64,000 nucleotides of DNA from Luscinia megarhynchos (lineage: Eukaryota > Chordata > Aves > Passeriformes > Turdidae). The notes under the pieces are model-generated. The model was given only the letters and a program-made list of their open reading frames with translations. It made no database searches and was not told the origin of the DNA. The DNA lies in the NCBI GenBank assembly GCA_034336665.1, contig JAPFBE010000003.1, positions 36,058,360 to 36,122,359 of the forward strand, written 5' to 3'. The position numbers and the translations under genes were made by a program. This document shows positions 39,226-52,997 of this stretch, one piece after another. Position 1 is the first letter of the stretch. Every line of letters begins with the position of its first letter.

Positions 39226-42200
39226 TTTAACAGGAGCTTAAAGTGTCACATGAAGAAAAAAAAAGTAGGACCTTAAGACACCACTGAGATAAATGGCACT
39301 GAAAACTGACTGACTGGCGAAAGAGAAGGAAAGGGGAACATGACAATGTAATTTAATAAACACACCTACGATGGCTGTACTTCATTTTCCATTACTTTTT
39401 CTGTTTTTTCCATCCTGACATAGAGAGGGTTTTTCTATTCAGCAGTATAAATTACAGTGGTTCCAGACTGAGAGATATGTTGGGAGAGCCAAAACAGTAT
39501 GCAAAACCACATGGGACTAGAAGAGCTCTGCACTCGCATGGTGTAGAGAGCACCATATGAAATGATTGCCATCTGACAGGAAGGAGAATGAAATGTTGCC
39601 AACATGAGGGGAAAGGCCAAGTGCTGAACAGCATTGCTGGAGCTCTGACCAACTCAACAGTTTGGAGACTGACTTTTTCTTTCCTAGGTTACGCCGAAAA
39701 TTCTGTATTATAACATTTAAGCAGAAGTCCTGGTTATGCACTTTAGCAAATTTCCCTAACATTTCAACCATTTTAGTTTCAGCCTTTCTTGCTATGAGTC
39801 CAGTTCCTACATTTGAGACATGAAAAAATAATTGGATTTCAGATAATGGAATTGCAATGTGCACTACTGGGCTGTGTTCTATGGAGCTTTATGTTTGCAG
39901 TTCAGACAATTAATTTTCCCTGGTTTTAGTTTTCTAAAAGTTTGTCATCCTGCTTTCCTTATGGTATTTCACAGATTTTCCAGGAAAATAAAGCATTTAT
40001 AATTCTCATGTTAGGGCTCAATTATAGTAGAAACAAATGTCATTTATAAGCAGTCATAACTACTTCAATATAAAACTCCAATTATTTAGATTTCAGTAGT
40101 AAATGTACTTTCAGAGGACTATTCAAACAATCTTAGAATACTTGGTATAATATGCTTTCAGACATGGAAAGAACTTACAGAACTTTATATTGTTAGATGC
40201 AAAGAATCTTAAAATTTAGGTTGATTTTCAGAAACATTCAGAACTTTTAATATTTGCATGAGGAATATGACAAAACTGACGTGTGTGTCTATGTACTGTT
40301 CTTTAGTTATAAAGTAAGGATGTTAAAGCTTGGGCTTCTAAGTAAGGTAGGAGATTGTCACGTTTGTTCTTCTTACTATCATTTTACCCTGCAAAGCTAG
40401 CTTATTTTGCCTGATCTTAATTCAAACAGCAATTCAGGATAAAATGTGTTGCAGGAATAAACAATATTTATGTTGGAATGGTAATATGCAGTGAGGAACA
40501 GAGACTTTCATGTCACAATTTGGTACTTGCAATTACTTTTCTGCCTAAAACTTTGACCCCATGATGCTTGCTGAAAAACTGTATCTCAATTGTAGATGAA
40601 GAAGAAAAGCAAAATAATATTTTATGTTAAAACTCCAAAGATTAAATTCTTTTAAAAAAATTCAGTCTTACAAACAAACGGAATTAGTTTTCAGCAAAAT
40701 CCTAGGCCATTTTTAGGGTTGGGTTGACACCCAGATATAAATCTTGAAAGTGCTTTGAGAGGAAACAAGAAAATACTTGAATTTATTATTTATTTCAAAT
40801 ATTGTGTTTAAACGAAGAGGACATTCAAGTGAAAAATAAAAACCTTCCAGTAAAGGTTGAAGAAAAGGTACTCAATGGCTTTTTAGAAACACTTTTAAGA
40901 GCCACAAAGTCCAATACTCAAATTTCCTCATTTTACACCATTTCTAATATCATCTAGAATTCTGCAGTATTAATTTCTGACCTCAGTTCAACAGGATTTT
41001 CATGCCTGTAACATTTACTTTCCATTTGGTTAATGTCTTTGCCATAGTCTTCATGAAGCAAGAATTTTGACTTGAAAAAGAAATGTAGTAAGATGTGACC
41101 AGTCCAGGCCACACAGCACCAGCTACATGGACAGGGATTGTCAGTAGCCTGCTGACCAAAATTTGGAATAGCCTGCCTGAGCATCAGCATCAAGTAAACA
41201 TTAATACCTTAAAATAAAAAAAGAAAAAAAGAAAATAATTGCTGTTTGTATACAATTATGAAGAATTTCCAGCTCAGATTTACTGGAAGACAGAAATAGT
41301 ATATCCTTAGCAGGGCCTGCTGTGATACACTATGTCATGTGATGAGTTAAAAAGTTATACCAAAACAGAGATCCTTTTTGCCCATCAGCATTGTGGATGG
41401 TTCTATGCCTGCTTCCTGGATTACTTAAATAAAATTAAACACAGCTTGGTAAGCATATTTATTTTATTACAAGACATAAAATCCAAACAATCTGATTTGT
41501 CTTGTCCTTTCCAGCAGCTCTATCAGATAGTCTGAACTTTTCAACTGTTAGCTGTACTTCATTAAAAACATCCAGCCTTATGGCAAAGTTTGGATGCTGT
41601 AGACTTTTGCTTATGGCATAGTAATTGTGTAGATATTTCATGTATTGGCACACCCACAAATGAATAAAAAATGTAAATAAATATAAAGGTGATCTTAGTA
41701 GAGAAAACAGTAGAACTCTGATTTCTGTTTTGAGAATTTTCTTCTTTTCCTATCCCCCCAAAATATTTTACAATAGATATTGTGCATCTCCTGGAAATAA
41801 ATAGATAACAAAATATTTTTAATTTATTTTGCTCCCAAAAGTCAAACAAATTTCTGTGGCATATTTGGTGCAAAACATCATCACAACCGATATGTCCTAT
41901 ATAAAGCAATAACTTGAATAAGTGTTTTGGCAAACTTTGAAAGATAAAATGTCCCACAATTGTATCTAATGCAACTATTGCAGTTATATTCAGCCTTATT
42001 AACTTACTGGAGCAGGGACAAGGTGAGAAACATCAACCATGTTAATGTAAGTAGAAATGTGTAAGACATCCAATGCCACTTGTTTTCTTCTGATATTTGT
42101 ACCCCACTGCAGATGTTAGTGTCAACCTCACTGAAATTATTATAGGATTTCTTCAATAGCAGACAGACACAGAGATAGTAAAAAGACCTTTTAAATGCAG

Positions 42201-45200
42201 AATATTGTTTTAGTCTCACAATGATTTCATTACTAGCAATACTTCATAAGCTAGAAGTGATAAATATTCATGTGCATTAAATATATTCATTTAGTAGAAT
42301 TATTCATAGTGAGGGAAATTATGTAGTCAGTTTCTCTTGGAATCAGTGTAGTTTTAAATGAACAAAGATTGTGTGACTTGGCCTGTGTATTTAGCAAGAT
42401 AAATAGCCTGTGCTCAGCACCATGTCACTTTTTGGGGCTTCAGTGATACCACTTCTCTTTCCCACACACACAGACATAAAGAATGTGTTTCTTCCACTGA
42501 GGTCAACTTACTTCTATGCTTTTCTTACCAAGAAAGAAACATGACTTTAAGGGTCTACACCTGTCTGACAAATGCTGCAGCAGGAGTAAGTCTGGGCCAA
42601 AAACCACTGACCTCTTCCGAGAGTCCAATTGAGTTATGGAGTTAGAATCTGCCCATTGCTTTGCAATGGTTTTGACTGAAGCTGCCAGAACAGCCAGGAT
42701 CAGTTTCAGCAGCAGTTGACTATGGCAGCTGGATGTAACTAGGTGTGCATGAGGAAAATGTGTGGAAGAATAAAAAAGGAAACCTTTTACAGATGCGTGC
42801 AATTCCTGATCATTTTTGTCTGAACCCATATTCACAGAGACAGACTAATGGCTACAGCCTTCCAGATAGTAAATTATAAAGGGTTTAAACTTTGATTTTG
42901 TTCCCTTTTTTTGTGATCAGAATTGCTATTATGTTGAAAAAAATTAAAATGAGGAATCCTTTCCTTGCATAATAAGCATGTTGCAAGTAGTGCAGAGTCA
43001 TCAAACACAGCATTTTTCAGGCTTTTAACATCAGAGATTGAAAGAACTGTAGCATACATAGAATTCTGAGCCAAGAAAATTGGTTTTCAAATTCCCAAAC
43101 ATGTACCATTGTGAGAGACAGGTAGCAGAAGTACACTTCACATGGTCTATATATTTGCCCACTGTTGCATATTAGGGCTGTGGAATATGCATTACTTTAG
43201 AGGTACAGCTATCTACAGTCTGTAGGAAATTTAAATTTGCTGCTATGCAGTCACGGGAAAGTTGGCAGATTGTAACTATAAAAAACGTAATTAATGTTCC
43301 CAATAGAGTTTTAAATTAGGTGCTTTCAGCTTTTTAGTAACCTGGACAGTCCATTAAAAATAATATGCGATAAATTTAATGCTGTCTGCTTGCACAATCA
43401 AAAATCCATGATTCTATTTTTAAAGACTGCTGCAACACTTAATATTTGATTTTTCTCTGCATATTCACAATTGTGAAAGTTTCATTTCAAACAAAAATTA
43501 TCATCATGGAATTAGGGATTATATATTTTTGTGTATTCCTTGTTCTCTTTTTAATATATTTTCTAAAGAACAATAATATGACACTTCTTAAAAACACACA
43601 CTGAGATTTTTTTTTTTTTTTCTAATGACCCTTGACATTTTTCCTTTGAATGCTTGTGAGATTTCCTAGTGTTAACAGCAAGGAACAAGCACGGAGAACG
43701 TCACAATGGCAAGCAGCAGCAGCAGAATGAAAGAGTGCCAGAGGGCCTGTCTTGGGGTCCAATCTGTTCAGAGAAGAGACAGCAAACTGCTGTTGCCAAT
43801 TTACATACCTTTGCTTTGCTCTGAGGCACAGGGCACAGAACTGGGTCTGCTGAGAGCTGCTTCATATGCATATTTATCTCAATGTAGTAAGTATAGGGAG
43901 TTAAACAAAGCAAAACACTGAAGAAAGAGTCTACCCTAGCAACAACATCAAGATCAGAAATACAAAAGACCTTGCCACAGAACAATTGATGAAAGACTTG
44001 CCGTGTAACCTGACCTTTAATGGAGAAACCAAGAATAGTCAGTCTGGATTCCAAGGCACAGAGAGAAAGCTCAAATGCTTTGTGAATGCTTTTGTTATTG
44101 TAGTTGTTGTTTTGTTAAAGCAGCTGTGGAAGCACCTTGTAGAAATTATGATAAAGATAAGAAACTATATACCTACCTTATCAAAGGGCAAAATGATTGC
44201 ATGTATATTTTTAAAATAGAAAGTGATTGAACAATAGTGTTTTAAATCACATATCACTCTGAGAATCAAGCTTACTCTGTACAAAGGGAGGAGACTTTCT
44301 TCCTCTTACAATTCTGTTGTGGATATTTTAAATCAGAAAAATAGAGGAACCCAGGAAACCACATTCAGAATATGCTATTATCTCTGCCTGCTGATCACAG
44401 ATGACAGTATTCCACCCAGAAGAAGAAATTATGGATAGTTTTTATGATGTTGTATGATGAAATCTGAGAATTCAGATATCTTCCAACACAGAGAAGCAAC
44501 ATTTCTAAAATACCCTGCTGTGTGAATTCCAAGGTAGCCTTTCACTGATTAAATAAAGAAGCCACAATATTCAATCAAGTTACTTTTTTTTTCCCATATT
44601 AACTTCTAATTTCACATTAGGGCCATATGATTGCTCTTAATGCAATTTTATGAGCCTAAATGACTGGTTGAATATAAATCTTAGGCAGCTATATTTTAAG
44701 TATTCTGATTTTAAAAATTAATCATGTAGTGTATTTAAAAAAATGAATACTTGGCAAGATTTTGTCTTATAGTAAAGCATCAAAGTGAAAAACATGATTT
44801 AACCCACTATGATGAGTTTGGCAGCTGGATCCAGTACATTTCTGGGGAACTTGTGAGAGTACACAGGAGGAATTTTTTCTGTCTTGAAGAGTTTGATAAC
44901 GCTTACAACATGACACCTCTTCTATAGCTTGTTCAATAGTTTTTTTCTTGGAATGAAATGCTTCTTGGAATGTTTCCCTTGAAATATATGCATTGAAAAG
45001 AACAAAAGGCATAATTTAAAATATTCTCATGCCTGATTGGCCTCTGGAAAAATCATAGGGATCCAGGGTTTTTTTTTTTTGTTTCTTCTGAGAAGTGACA
45101 AGTCCACTGTGACTATTCAACAGTATAGTTATTAAACGGGTTTTATAGTGTTACTGTACTTCAAAACTCTTAGGCTTAGAAAATATTTTTTTTAACTTAA

Positions 45201-48200
45201 CCTAGTATAAGCAGTCTCTTGTAAACTTTAAATCTATTTTAAAAGCTTTTGAGAAATGGAATTAATGTACATTCTACGTGCACGAAAACAATAAGATAAG
45301 AACAAAATAAGATAGGCTTTTTTACTTTATGCCTCCTAGTCGTGTTCTATGAAACATAGTGGATACTGTGTGGAAAATAAACTGTATCATATTGTTGGGA
45401 TTCCAAATATCAGGTAACAACTAGTAGTTGTATATACTCATATATATATTATATATACTCATGAAGTACAGGTAATGCCTGTTACCTTTTGGGAATGACG
45501 TCTGCAGCAAACCCAAGCTGAGGAGTTAAGAGTAATTGGAATGAACTACAACTTTGAATAAACAAATGTTTTGAGTCTTCCGCCTGTAATACAACCTTTC
45601 CTCCTTGTAGAAATGGATGAACTTCTCATGGAAAAGAGAGAATCTGGGGCTTGTGTTTATCTGATGGAACATAGGGGCCATATCCAGGTTTAAATCCTTG
45701 TGTGTGAGGCCACTAGTTCAAATTAAGCTTGTTAATTTAGCCTAACAATATAAAAGACATTAATTTCTATGACATGTTCCTTTACCTTGTGCAGCTTAAT
45801 AAATACTCATAGAACTTAGGACAAGGTTCCTATATAAAACCCCCTGAATTTTAAATGGAAATAACACCAAATCATAGAACACAGTATTTAGGCCTTTCTT
45901 CAAATGCTTCTCACTCAGTGTTTCTTTGTCTACTGCATTTATCTTGTTTTTTCTTTATTGAGTTTGATCTTCAGTGATTGCTTAGGTTGTTTTACTATCT
46001 TTACATGTTTATGTTCTTTTCCTAGAAAAAAAAAGTGCAGATTCTGACAAATATTCTATAGGAGCTGTGTTAACTTTAGGCAACCAAAATAGGTAAAAAG
46101 AGGTCTGTAGTGTATCATGAAAAATTGTCTTTCCATGTAGAGAAAAAAGTGCTAGGAAAAAGCAATGGTACCATGTATATTAAATGTATAAATAGATAAT
46201 GTGTAAATGTAAATTAAATACATAAATAGTTTATTTTTTTCCCCCTTGGGATTCTGTTTTTTATTTATAAGAAGCAAGCATATCTTTACTATTATAAAAA
46301 TCATATATATAGACAATATCAGGAATTTGCACTGCAATGTCAATTAGTGAAATGATTGCCTCAATAAATTATAATGTTAATCTTGTAACAAATAAAAAAA
46401 CTCAGTAAGATTTTATATAGATGACAGCAGTTCACCTTTTTTCCCCTTACTTCAAAGCCAGGAAATATTCATTTTCAAGTTTCTTAAACTGAAATTACAG
46501 ATTCTTCTTTTCAAGTGTTTGACCAGCTAGGAGCAACTCAGTGTGGCTTCAATTTTTCATGAAATAGAGCATGTCAGACATCTAACAATCAAATTTGCAT
46601 TTACATACTTATTGTATAAATTACTCAATATGAGTGGAAAGAAGAGTTACTCTCTTATCATTTTTAGAACACGTTCCAACAGCTTGTCTTTGGAGTTAAA
46701 TAGAGCTGTCTTGATCATTTTTACATATAGACTTCTTTGAACACTAAAAAGAATTATAATCACCTGATTATAAATTCACTGTTAATATAGCCTTAGAGCT
46801 GAGAACATTTCACTCCAGTAGTTAATTTAGTCTGTGGTAAATTCTCACTGTTATTTAATGTCATTTATCACCTGCTGTTTTGTCTTACTGTGAACATCCT
46901 GCCTGCCCTGTACAGTCTACAGTACATGGACCTTCTGTGACTTTAATGTACTCAGAACAAAGGCTCCAAAGTGCTTCTATCGGGAGGATTTGGCAACTTG
47001 CCTTAGATATATTCAAGCCATTTTGCTGCCTGTCACTCAGTGCTTTACAAATTGAACTCTGAGGAGAGGTAAAAAGGGTCTATGAGGCATTTTTTTTCTG
47101 GGAAGAATATGCTAATAAAGCGCCATCAGCAGGAAGCAGGTTGTGTCTGAAAGAGTTTTGTCAACTCTGAATTAATTTTGTGTGTTAAGAAACACGGGGG
47201 TGCTTCTAGAGCTGGTCTGTGGTAATTAATCCTTCCTGTTTCTGGAAGAGGAGAACTGTAATAAATGCAGCCCAGATTTAACAGATGTGTGCACACAATG
47301 TCTGCTTTATGAGGAGTAAAACAAAATTGTGTGTACAGAACAAAAAATGTTGATTTAAAAAAATTAAAACAGTATGGAAAGTAGTAAGATTGGAATTCCC
47401 AGTGCTTATGCAAATACTGTATTCCTTTAAATGTTACCAGACAGTATGGTTTTAGAAACATCTGCCAGAGTGGTTGGATGCTGTGAAGAGAATGAAAAGG
47501 ACAGATGTTACTTGTGCTTGTAAAAACACCCTACTAAAAAAATAGATGTATGAGATCTGAGCCACAATCTGCTTAATCGAGGTGATTATGGAAGCTGGAC
47601 TAACAAGATAGAGTGGTAATGAACTATTCCGAGAATCTTCTTAATCTTTTCATAAGATACTTTAAAAAATGTTAAAGATTGTTGTTGCAATACAACATTA
47701 TTATTTCAGTGCTCTTACCCTACATGGGATCATGGTCAGAGCAGGACAAGGGGAAAAATATTCGATGCTATGTAAAGAGCTTTTAGAACACATACGTAAT
47801 ATCTTACTAAATTATCTTAGTCATACTTGCCTGTAAAATGTGACTTCAGTCAAGTGTGTGATCATTTATAAGTCTCAGATTTTACTGAAGTCCATTGCAT
47901 GCCTCTCATTTATTTCAGTGCACATCAGATCCCATGGAAAATGTCATCTCTGAAGAACATTACAATTGCACATCTAACTCTTGAATTTCCTGTCTGAAAC
48001 ATATGCAAGGATGTTCCTTCAGACCTTTCAGGTCTGAAGTTTTGATTTTATTTGAGGGACTGTTTTTTCTGTGCTTTTAACAAAACAGAAATCCAAACAA
48101 ACAAGCAAAACCTCCAAACAAGCAAAATTCCATCCAAAGATAAAAAAATGTTCTCCATGATCCATTGGTGATTTTTTTGTCATACTCATAGAGCATGTCC

Positions 48201-50889
48201 TTCATTTAGATATGTCTCCATGATGAATAGTTTTAATTGTTATGTAGCCAAATAGATGTCTTAATTTTAGCAGGAAATATAACTTTGGGACTTATTGCTG
48301 ATTCAGCCCTTACACAAGAAGCAGAATACCTAAGCACACTTAATTTAAAGTTTGACACAATTCCCACTTTCTAGAAGAGCTTAAAGGTTGTTTTAATTTT
48401 CTACCTCATCTTTTACTGGAGCTCATAAGCATATATATACTTCTCTGACACTTTTCAACACTTTCTTTAAACATCAAAACTTCTTTTGAATTTGAGTAAA
48501 TACTAAGTACTAACAATGTATTATTAATACCTTAATATTAGCTGCTTTTATTAAAATGTCTACAAAGACAAGTGAATCTAAGAAGACTGAATTACATTTC
48601 CATGTGTAAGTTAAAATACTAGAATATACAATTTGTGATTCATATGAATTCAAACTTTTTCAGTTATTACTTTCAGCTAATAAACCTCTACTCAATAGAT
48701 CTATTTCAATTACAATTCAGTTTAAAATATGACACCTGAAAGATTTTCCCCGTTTAATTTAGAAGGATTACAGAAATGTGGTTGAGAAACTGAACCTCAC
48801 ACATATGATTGTCAGAATCTGAGCAAAACTTCAGTACCAGCTGCATAAAAATTGCAGATTTCTGCAATGAAAATCTATGATCTTCAACCCAGAATTAGAA
48901 TGTAATGCCTGTTTCTCATTTGACAACAATTCATGTCATTGGTAACTTTATGTAATTTTGTGTGCTAATGAAATAATTTGTTTATTGAATATTTGAATTG
49001 TTTCTAATGGCAAGTGTCAGTAACCTATAAGCATTTAAATATAAACTGAGCACAGCAGATAATTTCATTTAAAATTTTCAGCAGAAGTGCTGTTTTGGGT
49101 ACATATGAGTGCTTTATGCATCTCTATAAAATGCAACATTTTTTAATAACAGTAATAGGATTTCAGTTTTTTGAATATGCACTTAAATGATACATTAAGG
49201 AAAACAAACAAATTATATATTTAGAAAAGTGGGAAAAGGGAAATCTCACACTGCCAAATTGTGGACTTCCTGACTTCAATATTCTTAATAATTTTGTGGA
49301 GATACCTCTTTTTTTCCCCCTTTTTTCCTTTTTTTAATCTTTTTTCAAATATTTGTCCTTTTTTTTCTACTTTTTTTTGCTATTGACTATCAGCTCCTAC
49401 CTACAGATCCCCTAACTTGTGCCAATGCAAAATGCCTAAAATAGCCCTAAGTGGAAAGTGTGAATTCTCATTCAGTAGCCAAATTCACACATGGTGTATA
49501 TCCATTAAATCCAGAAGACCACCATAGATTTACTCTGTCTAAATCAGTCTTGGATTATTCTCATATTTCACAAAATTTATAGCACATGTCCTTTTCAGTT
49601 TAAGAGGAGAGATGTGAAGTGTTGTTATTATTATTCATTATTATTCTTAACCAAATGCTCAAGGAAGAGGTTAAGTCACAGGCTCCTTTTCCATCATTCT
49701 TGCAAATCACTTGGCCAACTACCTTGCTTGGTCTATTGGGACTTTCTGTAGTGTAAAGCTCTAACCAGTTGCCCTGCTGGCATTCCCTCAAGACAGATCT
49801 CACATCTGTTCTTGTGTCATCGAATATTTAGTGAAGCTTTTTGAGCAGTTATGGTATGCTTTTCCTTTATACCTTTACAAATTTAAAAATTAAGAGGAAA
49901 AAAAAATCTGTGCCTCCTGACTCAGGAGGAGAAATACTACCTATTTTGCAATTAGCATTGAAAATCAATTGTTTTTTAGAAAATTCTATTCCATATTTTT
50001 TTATTTCTTATTCTGTTTGGTTTTTGAAATTGCCAAGAAAATACTGACTCTTTTTCTGACAAAGACTTTAATTTTTAATTTGGAAATTAACTAGTTTCTC
50101 TAAAATAGAAATACTTATTTTCTGTTTGGAAAGTTATCTTTTAATGCGGTCAAGTGACTCATACTTCGTCATCCATTTTTGGTTAAGTTTGTGCAAGAAG
50201 CTTCAAAGAAACAATCTGTTTTTTCTAAACCAGTGTTTTTTGCTGTCTTGCCACTTGTCTACACTTGGTTGATGATCTTCTCTTTCAAATAAATCATGAT
50301 GAGGATTTTTTGGTCATTTTTCCCATATTTGTACAAGATAATTACAAAATGAGAGTAGGACTGCTTTTATTCATCCAAAATTACTTCCCAAATTGACCTC
50401 AGCAAGCATAGTTTCTCATGAAATCCAAACATTTTTATTGGTATCTGACCTTTTTCTGTATGAGATAAGATAATGTATTATGTTTCCAATGCAAATCCTT
50501 TTGCAAGGTTGGAGGTGTCCTAGAGTGATTTTAAAATGCTTGTTTCCCCCATCACCTGTTCTGTTTATGCTAGATATTAAATTCTGCACCTTGAAGACTG
50601 GTTCCAAGAGTAAAGGGGGAAAGAAAAAGGGCACAGTTTGTTTTCAGCAGCTGTTAAATAAACAGCTTTTTTCCACTTTTCTCCAAAGAAATATTTTCCT
50701 GAACCAGCTGGGAGAGGGGCCACTTGAATCTGCTTTCTAGAGAGACCCTTTCAGAAATTTCCTCACAAATTTGCCCTAAACCAGGACAGGAGACAATGCT
50801 GAAAAATTTGTGATAATGCTCTTGATGAAGGAAAAACGGTCTTATCATTACCATGCAAGACATTTGTTCTGGATTATAGTGGATGAGGC
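39226..50889. other. Long unique stretch, no gene seen
   Basis: About 11.7 kb without a recognised gene or transposable element, the longest such stretch in the window. It includes a T15 run at 43607-43621, AT dinucleotide-rich sequence at 45430-45465, and T-rich sequence at 49310-49380. The largest open frame (131 codons, minus, 41562-41957) has no domain and AT-driven composition. Parts of 43150-43420 and 48930-49130 look less random than the rest. Confidence 0.55.
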
Positions 50890-51788
50890 TGCATGTCAGC
50901 TGGTCACCAGGCATGTTCCTCAGGGCTCAGTTCTAGGGACAGTTCTATGCCATATGTTACCAATGATTAGCAACTTTGCTGATGAGATCAGACTGGGACA
51001 TGCTGTTGGCTCTCTTGACAGACAAGGAGCCTTTCAGAGGGATCTAGGTAGGCCAAAGCTATCATCACAGAAGCACTGGGCTGTGATTAATGTGACTAAA
51101 TTTAACAAGTCCATATACCAGATTCTACACCAAGGATGGCGTAATGCAGTATATAAACTAGGAGATGGCTGGAGAGCAGCCCTGCAGAAGGGGATCTGGT
51201 GGTCATCAGCAGTCTCAGTGGGAGTTAGCAGTGTGCCCTGCTAGCCAAGAGAGTAAATACCACTCTGGAGGGCACCAAACACAACCAACTGGCCAAAAGA
51301 GGTGATTATCCCTCTTCAGTATTGTCACAGTCTTATTGTGAGTGTTGTGCACAGTTCCAGGCTCCACAATTTAAGAGGGAAGTGAAGGTCATTGGATGTG
51401 TCCAATGGAATGCAACAAACTGGTGAAAGAATGTGAAGGAGTTTTCTATCAGGAGTGGCTGAGGATGCAGGATTTGTGTATTTTGGACAAAAGAAAGCTG
51501 ATGGGTGACATCATTGCACTCTTCAGGCTCCTGAGGAGGAGAAGTGGAGAGGAAGCTCCTGATTGCTTCACTCTGGTACCCAGTGACAGGACATGTGGGA
51601 ATCATTCAAAGCTGCTTCAGAGGAGATTTAAACTGGGCTTAGTGAGAGAGTGGTCAAACATTGAAACAGGTTTCCTGGAGGTGTGGTTAATGTCCTAAGC
51701 CTGCCAGTGTTTAAGAGGTGTATTTGAACTGTGTCCTTAGTAACATGCCAGCCTCTTTCAACTGAAAAGAATTTCCTATTCTTTTCTG
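50890..51788 (+). mobile_element. CR1 LINE copy 5, 5'-truncated
   Basis: A plus-strand CR1. It opens in the reverse-transcriptase core of ORF2 (GTTCCTCAGGGCTCAGTTCT, encoding VPQGSVLG), then the active-site region near 50970-50990, then the ORF2 C-terminal part (GAGCAGCCCTGCAGAAGGGG near 51172; GCTCCTGAGGAGGAGAAG near 51527). The 3' UTR starts near 51600 (CTGCTTCAGAGGAGATTTAA; TTTCCTGGAGGTGTGGTTAA). Near 51740 some 3' UTR is missing. The end at 51755-51788 is a decayed CR1 terminus that runs directly into a TTCCA array instead of the usual octamers. About 900 bp remain, with several frameshifts and stops; it is inactive. Confidence 0.93.
50894..51244 (+). pseudogene. CR1 reverse-transcriptase fragment
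   Basis: The CR1-derived part of a 144-codon open frame that reads in from non-CR1 sequence at 50810. It keeps the reverse-transcriptase block VPQGSVLGTVL and then reaches the active-site box, which reads FADE in place of the FADD expected in CR1, so the second catalytic aspartate is lost. The stretch between these blocks is shortened relative to the consensus I recall. Downstream residues (FQRDL, then RAALQKGIWWSS) match ORF2 loosely. No upstream ORF2 and no endonuclease are present. It is a decayed fragment with no expected activity. Confidence 0.85.
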
Positions 51789-51897
51789 TTCCATTCCATT
51801 CCATTCATTCCATTCCATTCCATTCCATTCCATTCCATTCCATTCCATTCCATTCCATTCCATTCCATTCCATTCCATTCCATTCCATTCCATTCCA
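51789..51897 (+). repeat. (TTCCA)n array at the CR1 tail
   Basis: A 109-bp array of about 22 TTCCA units, perfect except for one four-base unit near 51803-51807. It is GGAAT on the minus strand. It begins exactly where the 3' tail of CR1 copy 5 should be. The open frames crossing it on both strands (Ser-Ile-Pro-Phe-His and Met-Glu-Trp-Asn-Gly repeats) are artefacts of the five-base period. Confidence 0.97.
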
Positions 51898-52971
51898 ATT
51901 ACTTGCAATAGTCGCATATTATGTTTGGTTGGATGTTTACTGACACAGCTTAAACTTGTTTGAATGATTTCTTGAAGATTTTTTGGAAGTGATTGAATTT
52001 TCCTGGGTTTCAAGGCAGTATAATCGTAAACATTAGGGGCTGTGGTTTCAAAGCAGTTATAAAATATTTGAGATAATAAAAATTGATAAAGAAAGTGGAT
52101 ATAACATTTGGATTGTAGGTGAAATGGAAATGTGTTGATTTTATCTGGGTAGTCTTTGTCTTACTTGGGAGTGTGTATCTGAGACAAGTGTGCTGTTTTT
52201 AATTCATACAGATTTTTGCATTGCAGTTATATTGACAAGCATACCTGAAGCACAAAATAGGAGTTCCTATACTTGTGTGTCCTTAAGTCTAGGTAAATAA
52301 ATGTGACAATCAAATTGAGCTTGCACACTGTATCTACTAAAAACTGACATTCACTTTGAAACAATTTGCAGAAAGCAATTTCTGAAACTGCAAGCTTCCT
52401 CCATCTACAAGTAATTCTAATAAACAATGCCATATGAGCTACCTCTAAATGTTTAAAGGAGGAGACAAGGTGACCACTTCAAATTGTTATAGACAAAAGC
52501 AATAACAATATTGCTATTAAAAGCAGACAGTGCCGTAGATAATAAATCTCAAATGTTTAGTAGAACTGTCAAACATACATTATTCTGGACTTCTACTTAG
52601 AAAATTTTTCAGATCCTGAATTGACACTTAGCAGTGTGTAAAGTCCCTGGGGCTATTTGATAGGGCAACACTAGTGATGAAGTGTGCAGAACAGTGCTTT
52701 TCTTCTTTCACTAATCACAGTGTAGCTGAGATGCAATTAAACATGCTTCTGCAGGAGAAAAGAAAAACCAATAGGTTTATGCCATCTTTGTTTAAGGAAA
52801 TAAAATAAACCAAACCAAAAACCTAACCAAAATGTTAGTATCAGTCCACTGGGCGAGCATTCACTTTGCTTCCCTTTCCATGACTCAACTTCAATATGAG
52901 GCAATTTGGCAGAGCAATTGAGCACCTATGAAGTGTTACATTAGCAATAATGAAGGATTATAGCTGCAGCT

Positions 52972-52993
52972 GGCGGGGGTGGGGGCTGGGAGG
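52972..52993 (+). repeat. G-rich cluster, possible G-quadruplex
   Basis: Runs of 2, 5, 5, 3 and 2 G separated by one or two bases. Only three runs reach three G, so a canonical three-tetrad quadruplex is not complete; a two-tetrad or bulged form is possible. It is unusual in this AT-rich setting. Confidence 0.5.
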
Positions 52994-52997
52994 TATA

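Noticed and set aside
41562..41957. 131-codon minus-strand open frame, the longest outside CR1-bearing sequence
   Set aside because: No recognisable domain, residue content follows the AT-rich DNA (Phe, Ile, Lys, Leu), and there is no supporting promoter or splice context. Expected by chance over 64 kb.
42503..42835. 110-codon minus-strand open frame
   Set aside because: No domain and no conserved motif; base composition does not differ between codon positions by eye.
43701..44054. 117-codon minus-strand frame with Cys runs
   Set aside because: The Cys and Leu runs come from a GCA/AGC-rich stretch read in reverse (AGCAGCAGCAGC at about 43713). Low complexity, no family resemblance.
51789..51897. 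Satellite II/III-type centromeric or pericentromeric DNA
   Set aside because: It shares the GGAAT motif, but it is a single 109-bp array attached to a CR1 tail, not megabase satellite. The motif can arise by slippage.
51711..52013. Repeat protein Met-Glu-Trp-Asn-Gly (minus) and Ser-Ile-Pro-Phe-His (plus)
   Set aside because: Direct translation of the TTCCA microsatellite. A five-base unit gives a five-residue period in any frame that lacks stops.
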